Shown here: positions 41,608 through 51,582 of the stretch, piece after piece
How positions within the stretch are numbered: the first letter of the stretch is position 1
How the letters are laid out: the number at the start of each line of letters is the position of its first letter
Assembly: GCA_017484285.1 (NCBI GenBank)
Contig: JAFUTH010000006.1
Coordinates: 310,001-374,000 of the forward strand
Source of the DNA: Treponema sp.
Lineage (GTDB): Bacteria > Spirochaetota > Spirochaetia > Treponematales > Treponemataceae
Reading direction: 5' to 3'
DNA length: 64,000 nt
The notes under the pieces: model-generated
The model's input: only the letters and a program-made list of their open reading frames with translations
Told to the model about the DNA's origin: nothing
Databases searched by the model: none
Position numbers and translations under genes: made by a program

Positions 41608-43815
41608 CTACACTTTGAACGTATTGACGACCTCGCCGAGCGATTCAATGCTCTGCGTGTTTTTGTGCGTCATGTCGTTTACGCTGTTAATCGATTTGTT
41701 GATGGTCTCGATACCGATTGACATTTCGTCCATGCTCGAGGTGATTTCCTCGGTAAGGCGCATGAGGTTCTCCATTTTGACATTCGCCGCGCTCGTTGCG
41801 TCTTCCATTGCGTCGCTTGAGCCTTTGACGCTCGCCGTAACGTCTTGAATCTGCTTGATTGCCTCAAGAATCTGCTCGCCGCCCTCAGACTGCTCGTGCA
41901 TTGCGTTCATAATCGTGAGTTCCTGCCGAGAAACCGTCTGCGTGAGGTCATAAATCTCGTTGAATTTGTGCTGGAGATTTTCAGAAGACGCGGCGACATC
42001 TTTGATGCTTTCAAGAACGGTCTTGAGGTTTGACGTGATTGCCTTGCCCTGCTTGTTCGAGTCTTCCGCGAGCTTACGGATTTCGTCAGCGACGACCGAG
42101 AAGCCCTTGCCCGTCTCACCCGCATGAGCCGCCTCGATTGCCGCGTTCATAGCGAGCAAGTTCGTCTGGCTTGCGATTGACTGAATGACCTTACTTGCTT
42201 CAAGCAATGTCTTTGACTGCTCTTCGATTTTTTTCGTTGCGTCGACCGTCGTATTGATGCTCTGTTTGCCCTCTTCCGATGAGGCTTCGAGCGATTTTAT
42301 CGTGTCTCCGTTCTTTTCGAGGATGCCCGTCACCGAGCGGATATTTGCGACCATCTCTTCGATTGCCGAAGAAGACTCGACGACGCTTGAACTCTGGCTC
42401 TGAATGTTTCCGACAAGCTCATTGACGCTCTTGTTGATAGAAGTGAGCGCGTTCTGCGCCTCGTGCACGTTGCGTCCTTGCTGCTGCACCTGCTTGTTCA
42501 CCGAGTCGATGTTCGCCGTGATTTCGTTCGCACTCGCCGCCGTGTCGTTCATGCTGTCGGCAAGAGCCGCGCCCTGCGAGCCGAGATTTCCCGCGACTTC
42601 TTTGACCTGCTTGATAGAGCCTTGAATCTTCTCAATCGTGAGGTTAAAGAATTTGTACATTTTGCCAAGCTCGTTGTCGGTCTTTACGTCCATGCGCACC
42701 GTCAAATCGCCGTCACCCTGCGCGATATTCTGCATTGCGGCAACACCTTTGTGCATCTCGCGGACAACGCCCTGAATGATGAAAAAGAGCACGCACAAAA
42801 TGATGAGCGCCGTAAAAATGAACGTTGAGAGCACGATGCCGAACACTTGGCGCGCCATCGCCGTGATTTCTTTTTCGCTGACGTTCATGCCCAAGAACCA
42901 GACCTGCTCGGCGTCCTCGACCGTGAACGGCTGATAATATTTGAGCGTGTCGACGCCATTGATGAGCGCGTGCATGCCGAACGGAGCGAGCGAGCGTTTG
43001 CTGCTTGCAAACATCTGGGCAGAACTGCCATTCGCAAATTCGGGGAGAATCTGACCTTCGTTCGCAGAATCGGCATCGACCGCAATCAAACCAGAATCCG
43101 ACACGAGCGAGAGATAGCCCGTATCGTAGACTTTGACCTGCTTGAGCATAGTCGAGAGCGTATCAAGCGCCATGTCGAGACCGATAACGCCGATTGCCTT
43201 GCCCGCCTTGTCGTGAATCGGGAACGCGACACCGCACACCCAGATTGTTTTTCCGCCGATTTCGTAGGGATTCGGGTCAATCAAAATGCCCGTTTTGCTT
43301 CGGAGCGGATTGATGTACCAAAAGCCCTCTTCGTAATCGGTGAGCGGCGTACACTCAATCGTTGTGCCGACCTTTGTCCAATAGGGAATAAAACGCCCCG
43401 TCTCGTCGTGATACTCGGTGTTTGCATATTCTGAATCAAGACCGTCCAATGCGTCAGGCTCGTAGACAACCCAGGTGTCGACGAACGTTTCATTGTCGAT
43501 GAGCGCCTGTTTTAAGACATCGTTGACAAATTCACGCCGTTGCTCCGCGGGCACGGCAGCAATCTGCTCAATGCTCGTTCTGAGCGCGGCACACGTGGCA
43601 TATTCGTGCGCAACGATAGACTTCGTGCTCTCGGCGTAGTAAGAAGCCATTTCGTGCAAATAATTATTTGAAATAGAGCGGAAGCTGCCAGAGACTCGTG
43701 TTAAAATCGTAACCGAGCATATGGTCAGCAAACCGATGAGACACAATCCGATAGTCAAAATCAATTGCGTCCGAATGCTTTTAAATCCGCTTTTAGTTTC
43801 AGTGTTTTTGCTCAT
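41608..43815 (-). CDS. Methyl-accepting chemotaxis protein with dCache sensor
   Basis: 735 residues. A membrane helix (about 14-37), a periplasmic double-Cache domain (about 45-320) with [19 protein letters not shown] and [12 protein letters not shown], a second helix (about 332-358), a HAMP linker and a signalling domain with [16 protein letters not shown] near the tip. It passes ligand binding to CheA/CheW. AAGGAG six to seven bases before ATG 43815 overlaps the end of the deaminase gene, making this the last gene of an operon that begins with a solute-binding lipoprotein. Cache domains bind small molecules directly or through binding proteins; the ligand here is unknown. It ends at a strong terminator. 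Confidence 0.94.
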   Translation of the reverse strand: MSKNTETKSGFKSIRTQLILTIGLCLIGLLTICSVTILTRVSGSFRSISNNYLHEMASYYAESTKSIVAHEYATCAALRTSIEQIAAVPAEQRREFVNDVLKQALIDNETFVDTWVVYEPDALDGLDSEYANTEYHDETGRFIPYWTKVGTTIECTPLTDYEEGFWYINPLRSKTGILIDPNPYEIGGKTIWVCGVAFPIHDKAGKAIGVIGLDMALDTLSTMLKQVKVYDTGYLSLVSDSGLIAVDADSANEGQILPEFANGSSAQMFASSKRSLAPFGMHALINGVDTLKYYQPFTVEDAEQVWFLGMNVSEKEITAMARQVFGIVLSTFIFTALIILCVLFFIIQGVVREMHKGVAAMQNIAQGDGDLTVRMDVKTDNELGKMYKFFNLTIEKIQGSIKQVKEVAGNLGSQGAALADSMNDTAASANEITANIDSVNKQVQQQGRNVHEAQNALTSINKSVNELVGNIQSQSSSVVESSSAIEEMVANIRSVTGILEKNGDTIKSLEASSEEGKQSINTTVDATKKIEEQSKTLLEASKVIQSIASQTNLLAMNAAIEAAHAGETGKGFSVVADEIRKLAEDSNKQGKAITSNLKTVLESIKDVAASSENLQHKFNEIYDLTQTVSRQELTIMNAMHEQSEGGEQILEAIKQIQDVTASVKGSSDAMEDATSAANVKMENLMRLTEEITSSMDEMSIGIETINKSINSVNDMTHKNTQSIESLGEVVNTFKV

Positions 43816-43830
43816 AGTAACTCCTTGCTG

Positions 43831-44298
43831 TTAGTATTCAGTTTTGTCGCTTTTTGCTTGCCAAGTGCTAAATCCCCGCAACGCCTCGGCACGCAGAAGA
43901 TTCGTCATCGGAATCGAGCGTGCTTCAAGCGAAAGAGGGATTTCTTTATAGATAAACTCGTCGTCGAAGCCGATTTCGGCGGCATCAGTACGATTATTGC
44001 CGTAATAGATTGCGTCTAAGTGCGCCCAGTAAATCGCGCCCAAGCACATCGGGCACGGCTCACATGAAGTAAAAATCGTGCAGCCTGCGAGGGAGAATGT
44101 ATTGAGAATCTTGCATGCCGTGCGGATTGCACTGACTTCCGCATGGGCAGTCGGGTCGCAGTCGGCAGTGACGCGGTTTGTGCCTTCAGCGATGATTTCG
44201 CCGTCTTTTACGATAACTGCCGCAAAGGGACCGCCACCGTTTTCGATGTTTTGCTCAGAGAGGGCAATTGCCCGGCGCATACATTCTTCGTTCGTCAT
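43831..44298 (-). CDS. Nucleoside/nucleobase deaminase (guanine deaminase-like)
   Basis: 155 residues. Zinc-dependent cytidine-deaminase fold: HAE in DPTAHAEVSAI (proton shuttle Glu) and CEPCPMCLGAI (zinc Cys pair). NGGGPFAAVIVKDGEII and the C-terminal EARSIPMTNLLRAEALRGF with a final SDKTEY fit bacterial guanine deaminase better than TadA, which acts on tRNA, but the distinction is not absolute. It starts five bases after the stop of the solute-binding protein gene and is followed by the chemoreceptor gene, so it is the middle of a three-gene operon. Confidence 0.85.
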   Translation of the reverse strand: MTNEECMRRAIALSEQNIENGGGPFAAVIVKDGEIIAEGTNRVTADCDPTAHAEVSAIRTACKILNTFSLAGCTIFTSCEPCPMCLGAIYWAHLDAIYYGNNRTDAAEIGFDDEFIYKEIPLSLEARSIPMTNLLRAEALRGFSTWQAKSDKTEY

Positions 44299-44303
44299 AG
44301 GCG

Positions 44304-45863
44304 TTACATTTTGTTGTCGTCCATGAGAAGATCATTTTCTTCTACATAGAGTTTGCATCGTCGCTCCCAGTCAGCGCCGCCGAGTTCATCGAACTCTTTG
44401 AGCCATTCATTCCATGTTGAGAGCGGTTTGTTTCCGATTGCAAAATCGCGCAGACCAGTCTCGTAGAATTCCTTGAGCTCTTTTGAGATACCCGGGATGC
44501 TCACCGCGACCGTCCACGGCTTTGCCTGCATAGCACGCAGCACTTTCAGCGCGCTCATTTCTTTGCCATTTTTTGAATACCACGTTGGATAGCGTGCCTC
44601 AAGCTCAGCATCGCTGTTATAAAAGACCATGTTTCGCAGCTGGAGCATGGGAGCAGCGGCTTTTTTTGTATATGCAAGCTCAGGATCGGGCAAGCCGTCC
44701 GTCGTTACTTTGCCGTTGTCGTCAAAAAGATAATTCACCGCTTCTTCGCCATACGCAACCGTGACATAGCCCGATGTGCTCATCCATTCGAGCAAACGCG
44801 CGATGACCGGCAATTTTCCGAGTTCCTGCGCTCGACGAGAAATCGCATACATACGATGACCCGTTGTATATGCGCCGACAGAAGAATACCCTTTCGGTCC
44901 GACCGGCGGGTCTATCAAAATCCATTCGCCTTCTGGGAAATTCTCGTCGAAATCCTTGTAGTTTGACTCAAGTGCGAATGCCGCATTCTGCTCGCGCATA
45001 ATACCGAACCGACCGCGCTTCCATGCCTCACGGAACTGATTCTTTGTATATGTCGTCCACTGCGGATCTATCAATCGCTCAGAGACAAGGCTTCGCACAT
45101 ATTCCATCGCCTCAAGATACTCAGGCTTTCGAACATTCAGACCGGCATTCTTTTTTGTGGCGTTGTACGTGCCCTCAACACCGAACGCACCAAAGAACGG
45201 CGCAAAACGACAGCCCAAGCCCTCTTCGATTGCACGAATATCGATGTATGCCCCGTACCCGAACGTGTTGTTCAAGCCGTCGCCGTCTGGATCGTTGTAC
45301 GTAAAGGCGCGCATGACCTGATAAAAATCTTCGGTGGTAACAGGAATCGCCAAGCCGAGACGGTCGAGCCAATCTTTTCGGATAAGCACGCCCTCGTTTC
45401 GGTCGATTGAGCCAGACTGTGCCAAACCGTATGAATAGCCATCAAACGATGTCGCATTTCGCGCGGTAGCATCATACATCTGCTTGGTGCGCTCCGGCAT
45501 TTTGTCATACATTGAATCGACACGGGCAAGTTCATTTTCTTTTAAGAGCGTAACCAGCGTGTCACGATTCACCATAAAAATGTCAGGAAGCGCATGTTTT
45601 TTTGCCGCTTCCATAATCATTTCAGTTTGTGCGTCTTTTCCTTCTGGCAAGGGAACAGCTTTTAAGTAGATGCCCAAGTCTTTTTCAACGTGGTCAATAA
45701 GAACACTGTCCTCGGGGAGCGGATCGGCATCGTTTGAGTACGGACCATACCATAGCTCAACTTTGTTAAGTTCACCGATACCTTCAAGGTCAACGCGTTC
45801 ACAGGAAGCCAAAAGAATGGTGCAGCCCACGAAAGCCGAAATGAGTTTTATGATTTTTTTCAT
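44304..45863 (-). CDS. Extracellular solute-binding lipoprotein (family 1)
   Basis: 519 residues. Lipoprotein signal with lipobox LLASC (Cys21) after MKKIIKLISAF. The mature part has the two-lobe pattern of sugar-type binding proteins: VELWYGPYSND, PDIFMVNRDTL, DPDGDGLNNTFGYG and GRFGIMREQNAAF. The DGDGLNNTFG stretch recalls the calcium-binding loop of LplA-type proteins. AAGGA seven bases before ATG 45863 supports the start. No ABC permease or ATPase gene is linked; instead a deaminase and a chemoreceptor follow in the same operon. It may deliver ligand to an unlinked transporter, to the chemoreceptor, or both. Confidence 0.88.
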   Translation of the reverse strand: MKKIIKLISAFVGCTILLASCERVDLEGIGELNKVELWYGPYSNDADPLPEDSVLIDHVEKDLGIYLKAVPLPEGKDAQTEMIMEAAKKHALPDIFMVNRDTLVTLLKENELARVDSMYDKMPERTKQMYDATARNATSFDGYSYGLAQSGSIDRNEGVLIRKDWLDRLGLAIPVTTEDFYQVMRAFTYNDPDGDGLNNTFGYGAYIDIRAIEEGLGCRFAPFFGAFGVEGTYNATKKNAGLNVRKPEYLEAMEYVRSLVSERLIDPQWTTYTKNQFREAWKRGRFGIMREQNAAFALESNYKDFDENFPEGEWILIDPPVGPKGYSSVGAYTTGHRMYAISRRAQELGKLPVIARLLEWMSTSGYVTVAYGEEAVNYLFDDNGKVTTDGLPDPELAYTKKAAAPMLQLRNMVFYNSDAELEARYPTWYSKNGKEMSALKVLRAMQAKPWTVAVSIPGISKELKEFYETGLRDFAIGNKPLSTWNEWLKEFDELGGADWERRCKLYVEENDLLMDDNKM

Positions 45864-45925
45864 GGATAAATCCTTATGTTCAAGCCAGGGCACGATTTGC
45901 GCCCCAGCAAAAATATCTTCACTTT

Positions 45926-45954
45926 ATTATCAGCGAGAATTCCAAGAAAAGCAA
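45926..45954 (-). promoter_or_regulatory. Promoter of binding-protein/deaminase/chemoreceptor operon
   Basis: TTGCTT (45954-45949), 17-base spacer, GATAAT (45931-45926), immediately after the metY stop. The ~55-base leader holds a GC-rich stem (GGGGC with GCCCT region) before AAGGA. Confidence 0.6.
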
Positions 45955-45956
45955 GT

Positions 45957-47231
45957 TTAGATTGAATCCAACGCTTGCTTTAAATCGGCGATAATGTCTT
46001 CCGTTGCCTCGATTCCGCACGAAAAGCGAACCATATCGGGCGCAACTCCGCAGGCAACGAGCTCTTCGTCGGTGAGCTGCCGATGCGTTGCGCTTGCCGG
46101 GTGAAGAACGCAAGTGCGAGCGTCGGCGACATGGGTTGCAATCATCGCAAGGCGCAAGTGCTTCATGAATGTTTCCGCCGCTTTCCGCCCGCCTTTAATG
46201 CAGAAACTCACCACGCCGCAAGTTCCGTTCGGCATGTATTTTTGCGCCAAATCGTAATATTTGTTGCCTTTTAAGCCGGGATAATTCACTGATTTTACAT
46301 TCGGGTGCTTCGCCAAGAATTCCGCGACCGCCTGACCGTTCGCGCAGTGCTGCTTCATTCTCACGGGAAGCGATTCCAAGCCGAGATTCAGCATGTATGA
46401 ATTCATCGGGGAAGGCACTGAGCCGAAATCGCGCATGAGCTGAGCCGTGCATTTGGTGATGAATGCGCCTTCCTTGCCGAATTTGGTTGCATAAGTGATT
46501 CCGTGGTAGCTTTCGTCGGGCGTGCAGAGCCCAGGGAATTTTTCGCTATGCGCCATCCAGTCGAATTTGCCCGAATCGACGATACAGCCGCCCACAGTGG
46601 CATCGTGACCGTCCATGTATTTGGTGGTTGAGTGCGTTACGATGTCCGCGCCCCATTCAAACGGTCGGCAATTAATCGGCGTGGCGAACGTGTTGTCCAC
46701 GATGAGCGGAACGCCGTTTTTGTGCGCGATGCGTGCCCATCGTTCGATGTCAAACACGGTGAGCGCAGGATTTGCGATTGTCTCGCCGAAGACGGCTTTT
46801 GTGTTCGGCTTGAATGCCGCCTGAATTTCTTCGTCAGTGGAATCGGGCGAAATGAAAGTGAAATCAACGCCCATTTTTCGCATGGTTACATTGAAGAGAT
46901 TGAAAGTGCCACCGTAAATTGAGCTTGACGCGACGATGTGGTCGCCGTTCTGAGCGATGTTGAACACCGCAAAAAAGTTCGCCGCCTGCCCGCTTGAAGT
47001 GAGCATTGCCGCGCTTCCGCCTTCAAGGGCGCAGATTTTTCCTGCCACCATGTCGTTTGTGGGATTCTGCAATCTAGTGTAAAAATAGCCCGAAGCCTCC
47101 AGATCGAAAAGTTTTCCCATGTCTTCGGAAGTGTCGTATTTGAAAGTGGTTGACTGAATAATCGGAATCATGCGCGACTCGCCGTTTTTGGGCGAATAGC
47201 CCGCGTGAATACATTTTGTTGCGTTTTCCAT
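45957..47231 (-). CDS. metY: O-acetylhomoserine aminocarboxypropyltransferase (sulfhydrylase)
   Basis: 424 residues. PLP enzyme that makes homocysteine from O-acetylhomoserine and sulfide. The PLP Lys204 is in THSTTKYMDGH; YTRLQNPTND and GGSAAMLTSSGQAA are typical. The length and the insert around DSGKFDWMAHSEKFPGLCTPDESYHG distinguish MetY from the shorter cystathionine gamma-synthase. ATG 47231 with AGAGG upstream begins MENATKCIHAGY as in relatives. It points to direct sulfhydrylation as the route to methionine. The gene sits between two lipoprotein genes and is probably transcribed alone. Confidence 0.92.
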   Translation of the reverse strand: MENATKCIHAGYSPKNGESRMIPIIQSTTFKYDTSEDMGKLFDLEASGYFYTRLQNPTNDMVAGKICALEGGSAAMLTSSGQAANFFAVFNIAQNGDHIVASSSIYGGTFNLFNVTMRKMGVDFTFISPDSTDEEIQAAFKPNTKAVFGETIANPALTVFDIERWARIAHKNGVPLIVDNTFATPINCRPFEWGADIVTHSTTKYMDGHDATVGGCIVDSGKFDWMAHSEKFPGLCTPDESYHGITYATKFGKEGAFITKCTAQLMRDFGSVPSPMNSYMLNLGLESLPVRMKQHCANGQAVAEFLAKHPNVKSVNYPGLKGNKYYDLAQKYMPNGTCGVVSFCIKGGRKAAETFMKHLRLAMIATHVADARTCVLHPASATHRQLTDEELVACGVAPDMVRFSCGIEATEDIIADLKQALDSI

Positions 47232-47302
47232 TTTTTGTGCCTCTAAGGGATATTTTACGCGAAAACGCACGTTTAATAAACAGCAGATACGGTGCTTTTA
47301 TG

Positions 47303-47350
47303 CGAAAATAATTCCGTGCAATCCGATAGACGTAACTGCACGGAATTTTT
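47303..47350 (-). terminator. Terminator after the large lipoprotein gene
   Basis: AATTCCGTGCA (47310-47320) pairs with TGCACGGAATT (47337-47347). T residues flank it on both strands; it lies 14 bases past the lipoprotein stop. Confidence 0.7.
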
Positions 47351-47363
47351 GTTTGTATTTTTG

Positions 47364-50356
47364 TTACTGCTTTGCAAATGAAACGGTGCGTTCGTTTGCG
47401 CTCTCAATCGTGAACGTGTAGCTTCCCGTACTCCAGCCTGCGCTCGTCATTTCGCCCGGGAGCGACGTGAAGCGCATCGTTACTGTTACGTCGTCGCCAT
47501 AAGCCGCGGTGCCCGTTGTGTACGTTCCACGCAACGTACCGAGATTTACGTATTCACCTTCATCTTCGTCGATTTCCTGGAACACCGTCGCCACAAGCGT
47601 GCCATTCGCAAACGTGGTCGGTACAATCTGCCATGTGTATTCCGTGCTTTCCGAGGGGCTTGCGGTAACGTAGAAGCCCTGCCCGTCACCATTGAAATAC
47701 AAACTGTACTCAGACCTGCTGCTGTTCCAAACGTTGTACTCAAAATCAGTCGGATAGGTTGTGCCCATATCGCCCGTATAATATCCGGTCAGCGTAACGT
47801 TGCCGTCACTGTCAGTCGTGCAGTAGTATGTTTCGGGAACGGCAAATTCGCGCTCAACTGACGCAAGTTCATATTCCGATGCCTCGCTACCATATGCGCT
47901 TATCATCTGTGAAAGCGTCATCCAGCCATCATCGGTATTGTACTTCGACGGCGTGAGTTTCAAGATACCGCCCGAATACGTATAGCTGTACTGCATTGAT
48001 TCATCATATGTATTCGTGTCTTCGTCAAGGTAGCTCACCGTTACAATATTTCCACTGAACGCGTACTTCGCATAAACGCTATCGTAAACACATTTAGTGA
48101 ACGTTTTGCCACTGAACGGATCGATTGAACGTACGGTTGAGTCTGCCCGTCTGTACACTGCACCGTTCATAATGAACGTTACCCAGCCGTTCGGCGTTCT
48201 AATATCCGTCGTGCTGCTTGAACCAGTCTGCATTGAAAGTGTTGCCGTGCTTTCTGAAACCGTATACGAAGCAGAAATTCCTGTCGTTCCGTTATAGGTG
48301 ACCGTGAATGTGCTGTTGCTCGCTGAGAAGGTGAGCGTCGTTGTGTCTCCGCTTGTCGTTGTGTACGAGTATGAATGCCCCGCAAGCGCAGAAGATGCCA
48401 CCGCTTCGCCACCAGAATCGCCGCCGCCGTTGTCTCCAGCATCGCCATCAATACTCGCAATAAGTGTATAAGGCGTTGTTTGCAATGTGGTTGACCAACC
48501 ATCAGTGATAACTTCAAGAGACCCATTTGTTGCCGTTCCTACGCCAGTTTTATTATAGGATACCCATGAACCACTCCGCTGGTGTGTCACTGTTATGGTA
48601 AATGAGCCGTTCTTGAAATTTCCGCTATTTTTTACCCAAGTGCCTTTGAAGTAACCGCCACTGCCATAGCTAGATGTTTTGTAGGTGTCTACAAATTCGC
48701 CATTGCTGAATAGGAACAGTGCATATTTTCCTATGACCGTACTGCCAGTCTTGTAATCTGCTGTATACAACGCGGAAATAGTATATGCCGTCCATTCAGA
48801 AGGCAGACTCACATCATCTGGTACGATTATGGGTATGCTATCGCTTTCACTGCTTCCACCGCCACCGTTTCCGTTGTCTGATTCAGAAACAAGAGTATAT
48901 TTTCCTGTTGCATCCGTTGTATAGTTAAACACTCCCGAAGAGACTGTAACAGTTTCAGAATCAGGGGAACTCTGGGTGTACCAAGACGCACTCGTTCCCA
49001 AATTCATCCACACTTTTGTTCTGTTTATGGTCATGCTTCCGCTTGTAAACGTGCCAGTCTTGGTGTAAGTACCGTATGCCCAATTTTGCTTAATATCCGC
49101 GGTAGTAGTGCCCAACGCATTGACGACAGTTTGAGTTCCCGTTTTGGTTGAGAGCCATTCGCCATCAGCGAAGAAGATGAACGCATATTTTCCGACATTT
49201 ACCAAAGATACCTGGTCTTCATTGAATGGACTTGTGTACACTGCAACTACCGTTTTGTCGCTGTAGTCGCTGCTCGGAAAATACACATCGCTTGGTATTG
49301 TTACGCCACTCGCAGAGCCGCCACCGCCCGAGCCAGTGTTGTCGCCCGGAGCCGTCCACGTGCTTGGGTCAACTTGCCTCGTTTCATAATCAAGTCCCAA
49401 AATAGCTTCTTTTGTAACTTTACTTCCCGAAACGGTAATCTGGCATTCAACGTTCCCGTCAACCACATATCGGCTTGACGTATTTGCACCATTGCTACCG
49501 CCCGTCCATGTCTTTGTGCCATCAGCAGGATAGCCACTGTCCTGCACGATTGTGTATACCGAACCATTCTTAACACATTTGCCATAGTATGCACCAACTG
49601 CATCGACACTGAAATTTGCGTAGCGTCGTGCAGTTACAAGCAATGCCCAACCGTTGCTATATAACGCGAGCGTAGACGTACCTGTAAACGAGCCCAATTG
49701 TACAGAAGAAAGCGTTGTGCCGCTCACCGTGCCTTCAAAAGTCGCAGATGGTGTTTCGCTGATTCCGAGTACCGATACCGCCGTATTAAAATAATTATTG
49801 GTGACTGTTGCATTTCCGTCTGAATTGTCATTGCCAGAACTGCTCGATGAGCTCGTGTCCTGCTTGCTGTAGGTGACGTACATCAGCGTGAACGAACCAC
49901 TTGTAACCGTGACAGTCGCACTTAGAGTAGGAGACAATTCCGTCCACGAACTGCCGTTTGCCTCATGCGTTATCGTGAGTCTGATTTGTCCGCTTGAAGT
50001 GTCGCCCGAAAGTTGCCTATATGTGCCCTTGTAGACATTTTGGCTTGAAGAAGATGTTTTTTGGGTTTCGTACCATGTTCCGTCAGTAAGTAAAAAGATT
50101 GCGTCCGTCGTGCCAGACGAACTCGTTCCCGTATATGTCGCGGCAACACTGTCTTTTGAGACCTCATCGGGCAAGAACACAGAATCCCATGTGAATGTGC
50201 TGCCAGATGTATTGTTCCCGTTATTGCTGCTGCTCTCGTCAGGATCCTGACATGCCGTAACTGCAAGCATCACCATGCCCGCCATAAGAAGCGTGAGGAG
50301 TCTGTACGCTATTTTTGCTGAATTACCCCCCCCTGTATTAAAACTCGAATTTTCAT
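47364..50356 (-). CDS. Large modular surface lipoprotein, probably phase-variable (frame broken at a G8 tract)
   Basis: The continuous frame runs from a lipobox (VTAC, then QDPDESSSN) to the end, about 965 residues after the Cys. The natural start is ATG 50356, six bases after AAGGAG, but its frame (MKIRVLIQGG...) is broken by the G8 tract and stops after 15 codons. One extra G gives MKIRVLIQGGGNSAKIAYR followed by LLTLLMAGMVMLAVTAC, a complete lipoprotein signal. The mature protein has at least three diverged modules of about 150 residues built on a FLLTDGTWY / FIFFADGEWL / FLFSNGEFV strand and a TITH-type strand, joined by Gly/Ser/Asn linkers, then two more beta-rich modules. No enzyme motif is seen. 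A surface-exposed, switchable lipoprotein is inferred. Confidence 0.75.
50326..50333 (-). repeat. G8 homopolymer tract inside the signal-peptide coding region
   Basis: Eight G on the minus strand, 21 bases after ATG 50356. Eight puts the gene out of frame; nine (or six) restores it. Typical position and composition of a slipped-strand phase switch. Confidence 0.75.
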
Positions 50357-50410
50357 ACTGTTCTCCTTACAGAAAATTTGAAGCAAAGCATGATGTCACA
50401 TCTTATTTTG

Positions 50411-50438
50411 AGTATAACATGGAAAAATAGGAATTCAA
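50411..50438 (-). promoter_or_regulatory. Promoter of the large lipoprotein gene
   Basis: TTGAAT (50438-50433), 16-base spacer, TATACT (50416-50411), leader about 50 bases with AAGGAG before ATG 50356. Confidence 0.6.
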
Positions 50439-50462
50439 GAATTTTAAATCCTATTTTAAATT

Positions 50463-51446
50463 TTAATGAGAGATGCTCGAGGTGCTTTTTCTCTGCTCGG
50501 CGAGGGTGTTCCGCTCCCAAAATACGCCGTCACTGTAGCCTTGAATTGTCTTGTCGGTTTCGGCGCAGTGGAGGCGTTTTTGCGCGTACAGGCAGTATTC
50601 TTCGCTCAACTCAACTCCGACAAAAGCACGACCGAGTTTTTTTGCGACCACGCTCGCAGTTCCGCTTCCTAAAAACGGGTCAAACACGACATCTCCAGAT
50701 TTGGAACTTGCGAGAATCAACTTTGCGTAGAGTTTTTCGCTCTTTTGCGTGGGGTGGTCGGTGTTCTCAGGCATCGACCAAAATGGAATCGAAATGTCAT
50801 CCCAAAAATTGCTTGGATACGTGAGACGGAAATTGCCAGTTTCGCCCTCTTCCCAGTCTTTCGGCACACCGTTTTCTTTGTATGGAGCGATGACGCGCCG
50901 CTTCATTTTTACGGCTTCAACATCAAAATAGTAATCGGCGGGATTTTTGACGGCAAACCAAATGTCTTCCATTGCGTTTTTCCAGTTTGAAGACGCCCCC
51001 CTGCCCTTTTCGCGCTGCCACGTGATTCGGTTAAGAATCGTCAGTTCTTTTTGAACCGCCCGCTGCAAGGAAGACGTGCATTTCCAGTCGCCGCAGATGT
51101 AGAGCGAGCCTGATTTTTTGAGTTTTTTGCACACGAGCGGAAACCAAGACGCCAAATAGTCGTCGTATGCCTGTTCTGAGCGAGCGTTGAACACCTTTCC
51201 GCCAAAATTTTTCGTGAGATTATACGGCGGGTCTATGATGATAAGGTCGGCAAATTCATCGGGAAGAAGCGGAAGAGCTTCCATGACATCGGCGCAAATC
51301 GTTTTGTTGAGGAATGTTTCAAGCGGCACGGGATTTTCTTCACGCGCAGAACGCAGTTTTTTTAGAGAGAGAAGTTCGTTTTTGAGAAGAGGAATTTCTG
51401 ATTCTTCGAGCGTAAGCGTTCTGTTTCGCGGTGCTTTTTCTTTCAT
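50463..51446 (-). CDS. DNA methyltransferase, beta-type N6-adenine/N4-cytosine
   Basis: 327 residues from ATG 51446. Motif IV is IDPPYN (about 95) and precedes motif I DPFLGSGT (about 260), the order of beta-class amino-methylases. The target domain lies between them (REKGRGASSNWKNAMEDIWF). HPTQKSEKL before motif I is typical. It modifies adenine N6 or cytosine N4 in a specific site that I cannot read. No nuclease is adjacent on this strand, so it is either an orphan methylase or a second methylase for the Sau3AI-like system 1.6 kb away; a copper-type membrane protein gene lies between. A TATGAT box 12 bases before the ATG and no ribosome site suggest a leader of only about five bases. Confidence 0.88.
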   Translation of the reverse strand: MKEKAPRNRTLTLEESEIPLLKNELLSLKKLRSAREENPVPLETFLNKTICADVMEALPLLPDEFADLIIIDPPYNLTKNFGGKVFNARSEQAYDDYLASWFPLVCKKLKKSGSLYICGDWKCTSSLQRAVQKELTILNRITWQREKGRGASSNWKNAMEDIWFAVKNPADYYFDVEAVKMKRRVIAPYKENGVPKDWEEGETGNFRLTYPSNFWDDISIPFWSMPENTDHPTQKSEKLYAKLILASSKSGDVVFDPFLGSGTASVVAKKLGRAFVGVELSEEYCLYAQKRLHCAETDKTIQGYSDGVFWERNTLAEQRKSTSSISH

Positions 51447-51515
51447 AACGTTGCTCGTATCATAGCAAAAAAACAGAGAAAAAACAGGAATTTCGTAACC
51501 TTTTCTTTTGCCCAT

Positions 51516-51533
51516 TATTTACATAGGTAAATA
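51516..51533. promoter_or_regulatory. Near-palindrome, possible operator of the copper gene
   Basis: TATTTACATAGGTAAATA, symmetric except for two central pairs, 50 bases before the ATG of the HMA/TauE/cupredoxin gene. The core TACATAGGTA is one mismatch from the TACAnnTGTA box of CopY-type copper repressors. No repressor gene is in the window, so this is only suggestive. Confidence 0.3.
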
Positions 51534-51582
51534 CATTTATTGCATCCAACTTAGTTTTATCCACCTTATTAGGAGTACCATC

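Noticed and set aside
43831-44298. tRNA adenosine deaminase TadA
   Set aside because: Length and C-terminal pattern fit guanine deaminase better and the operon context is not translation-related; kept as a lesser possibility.
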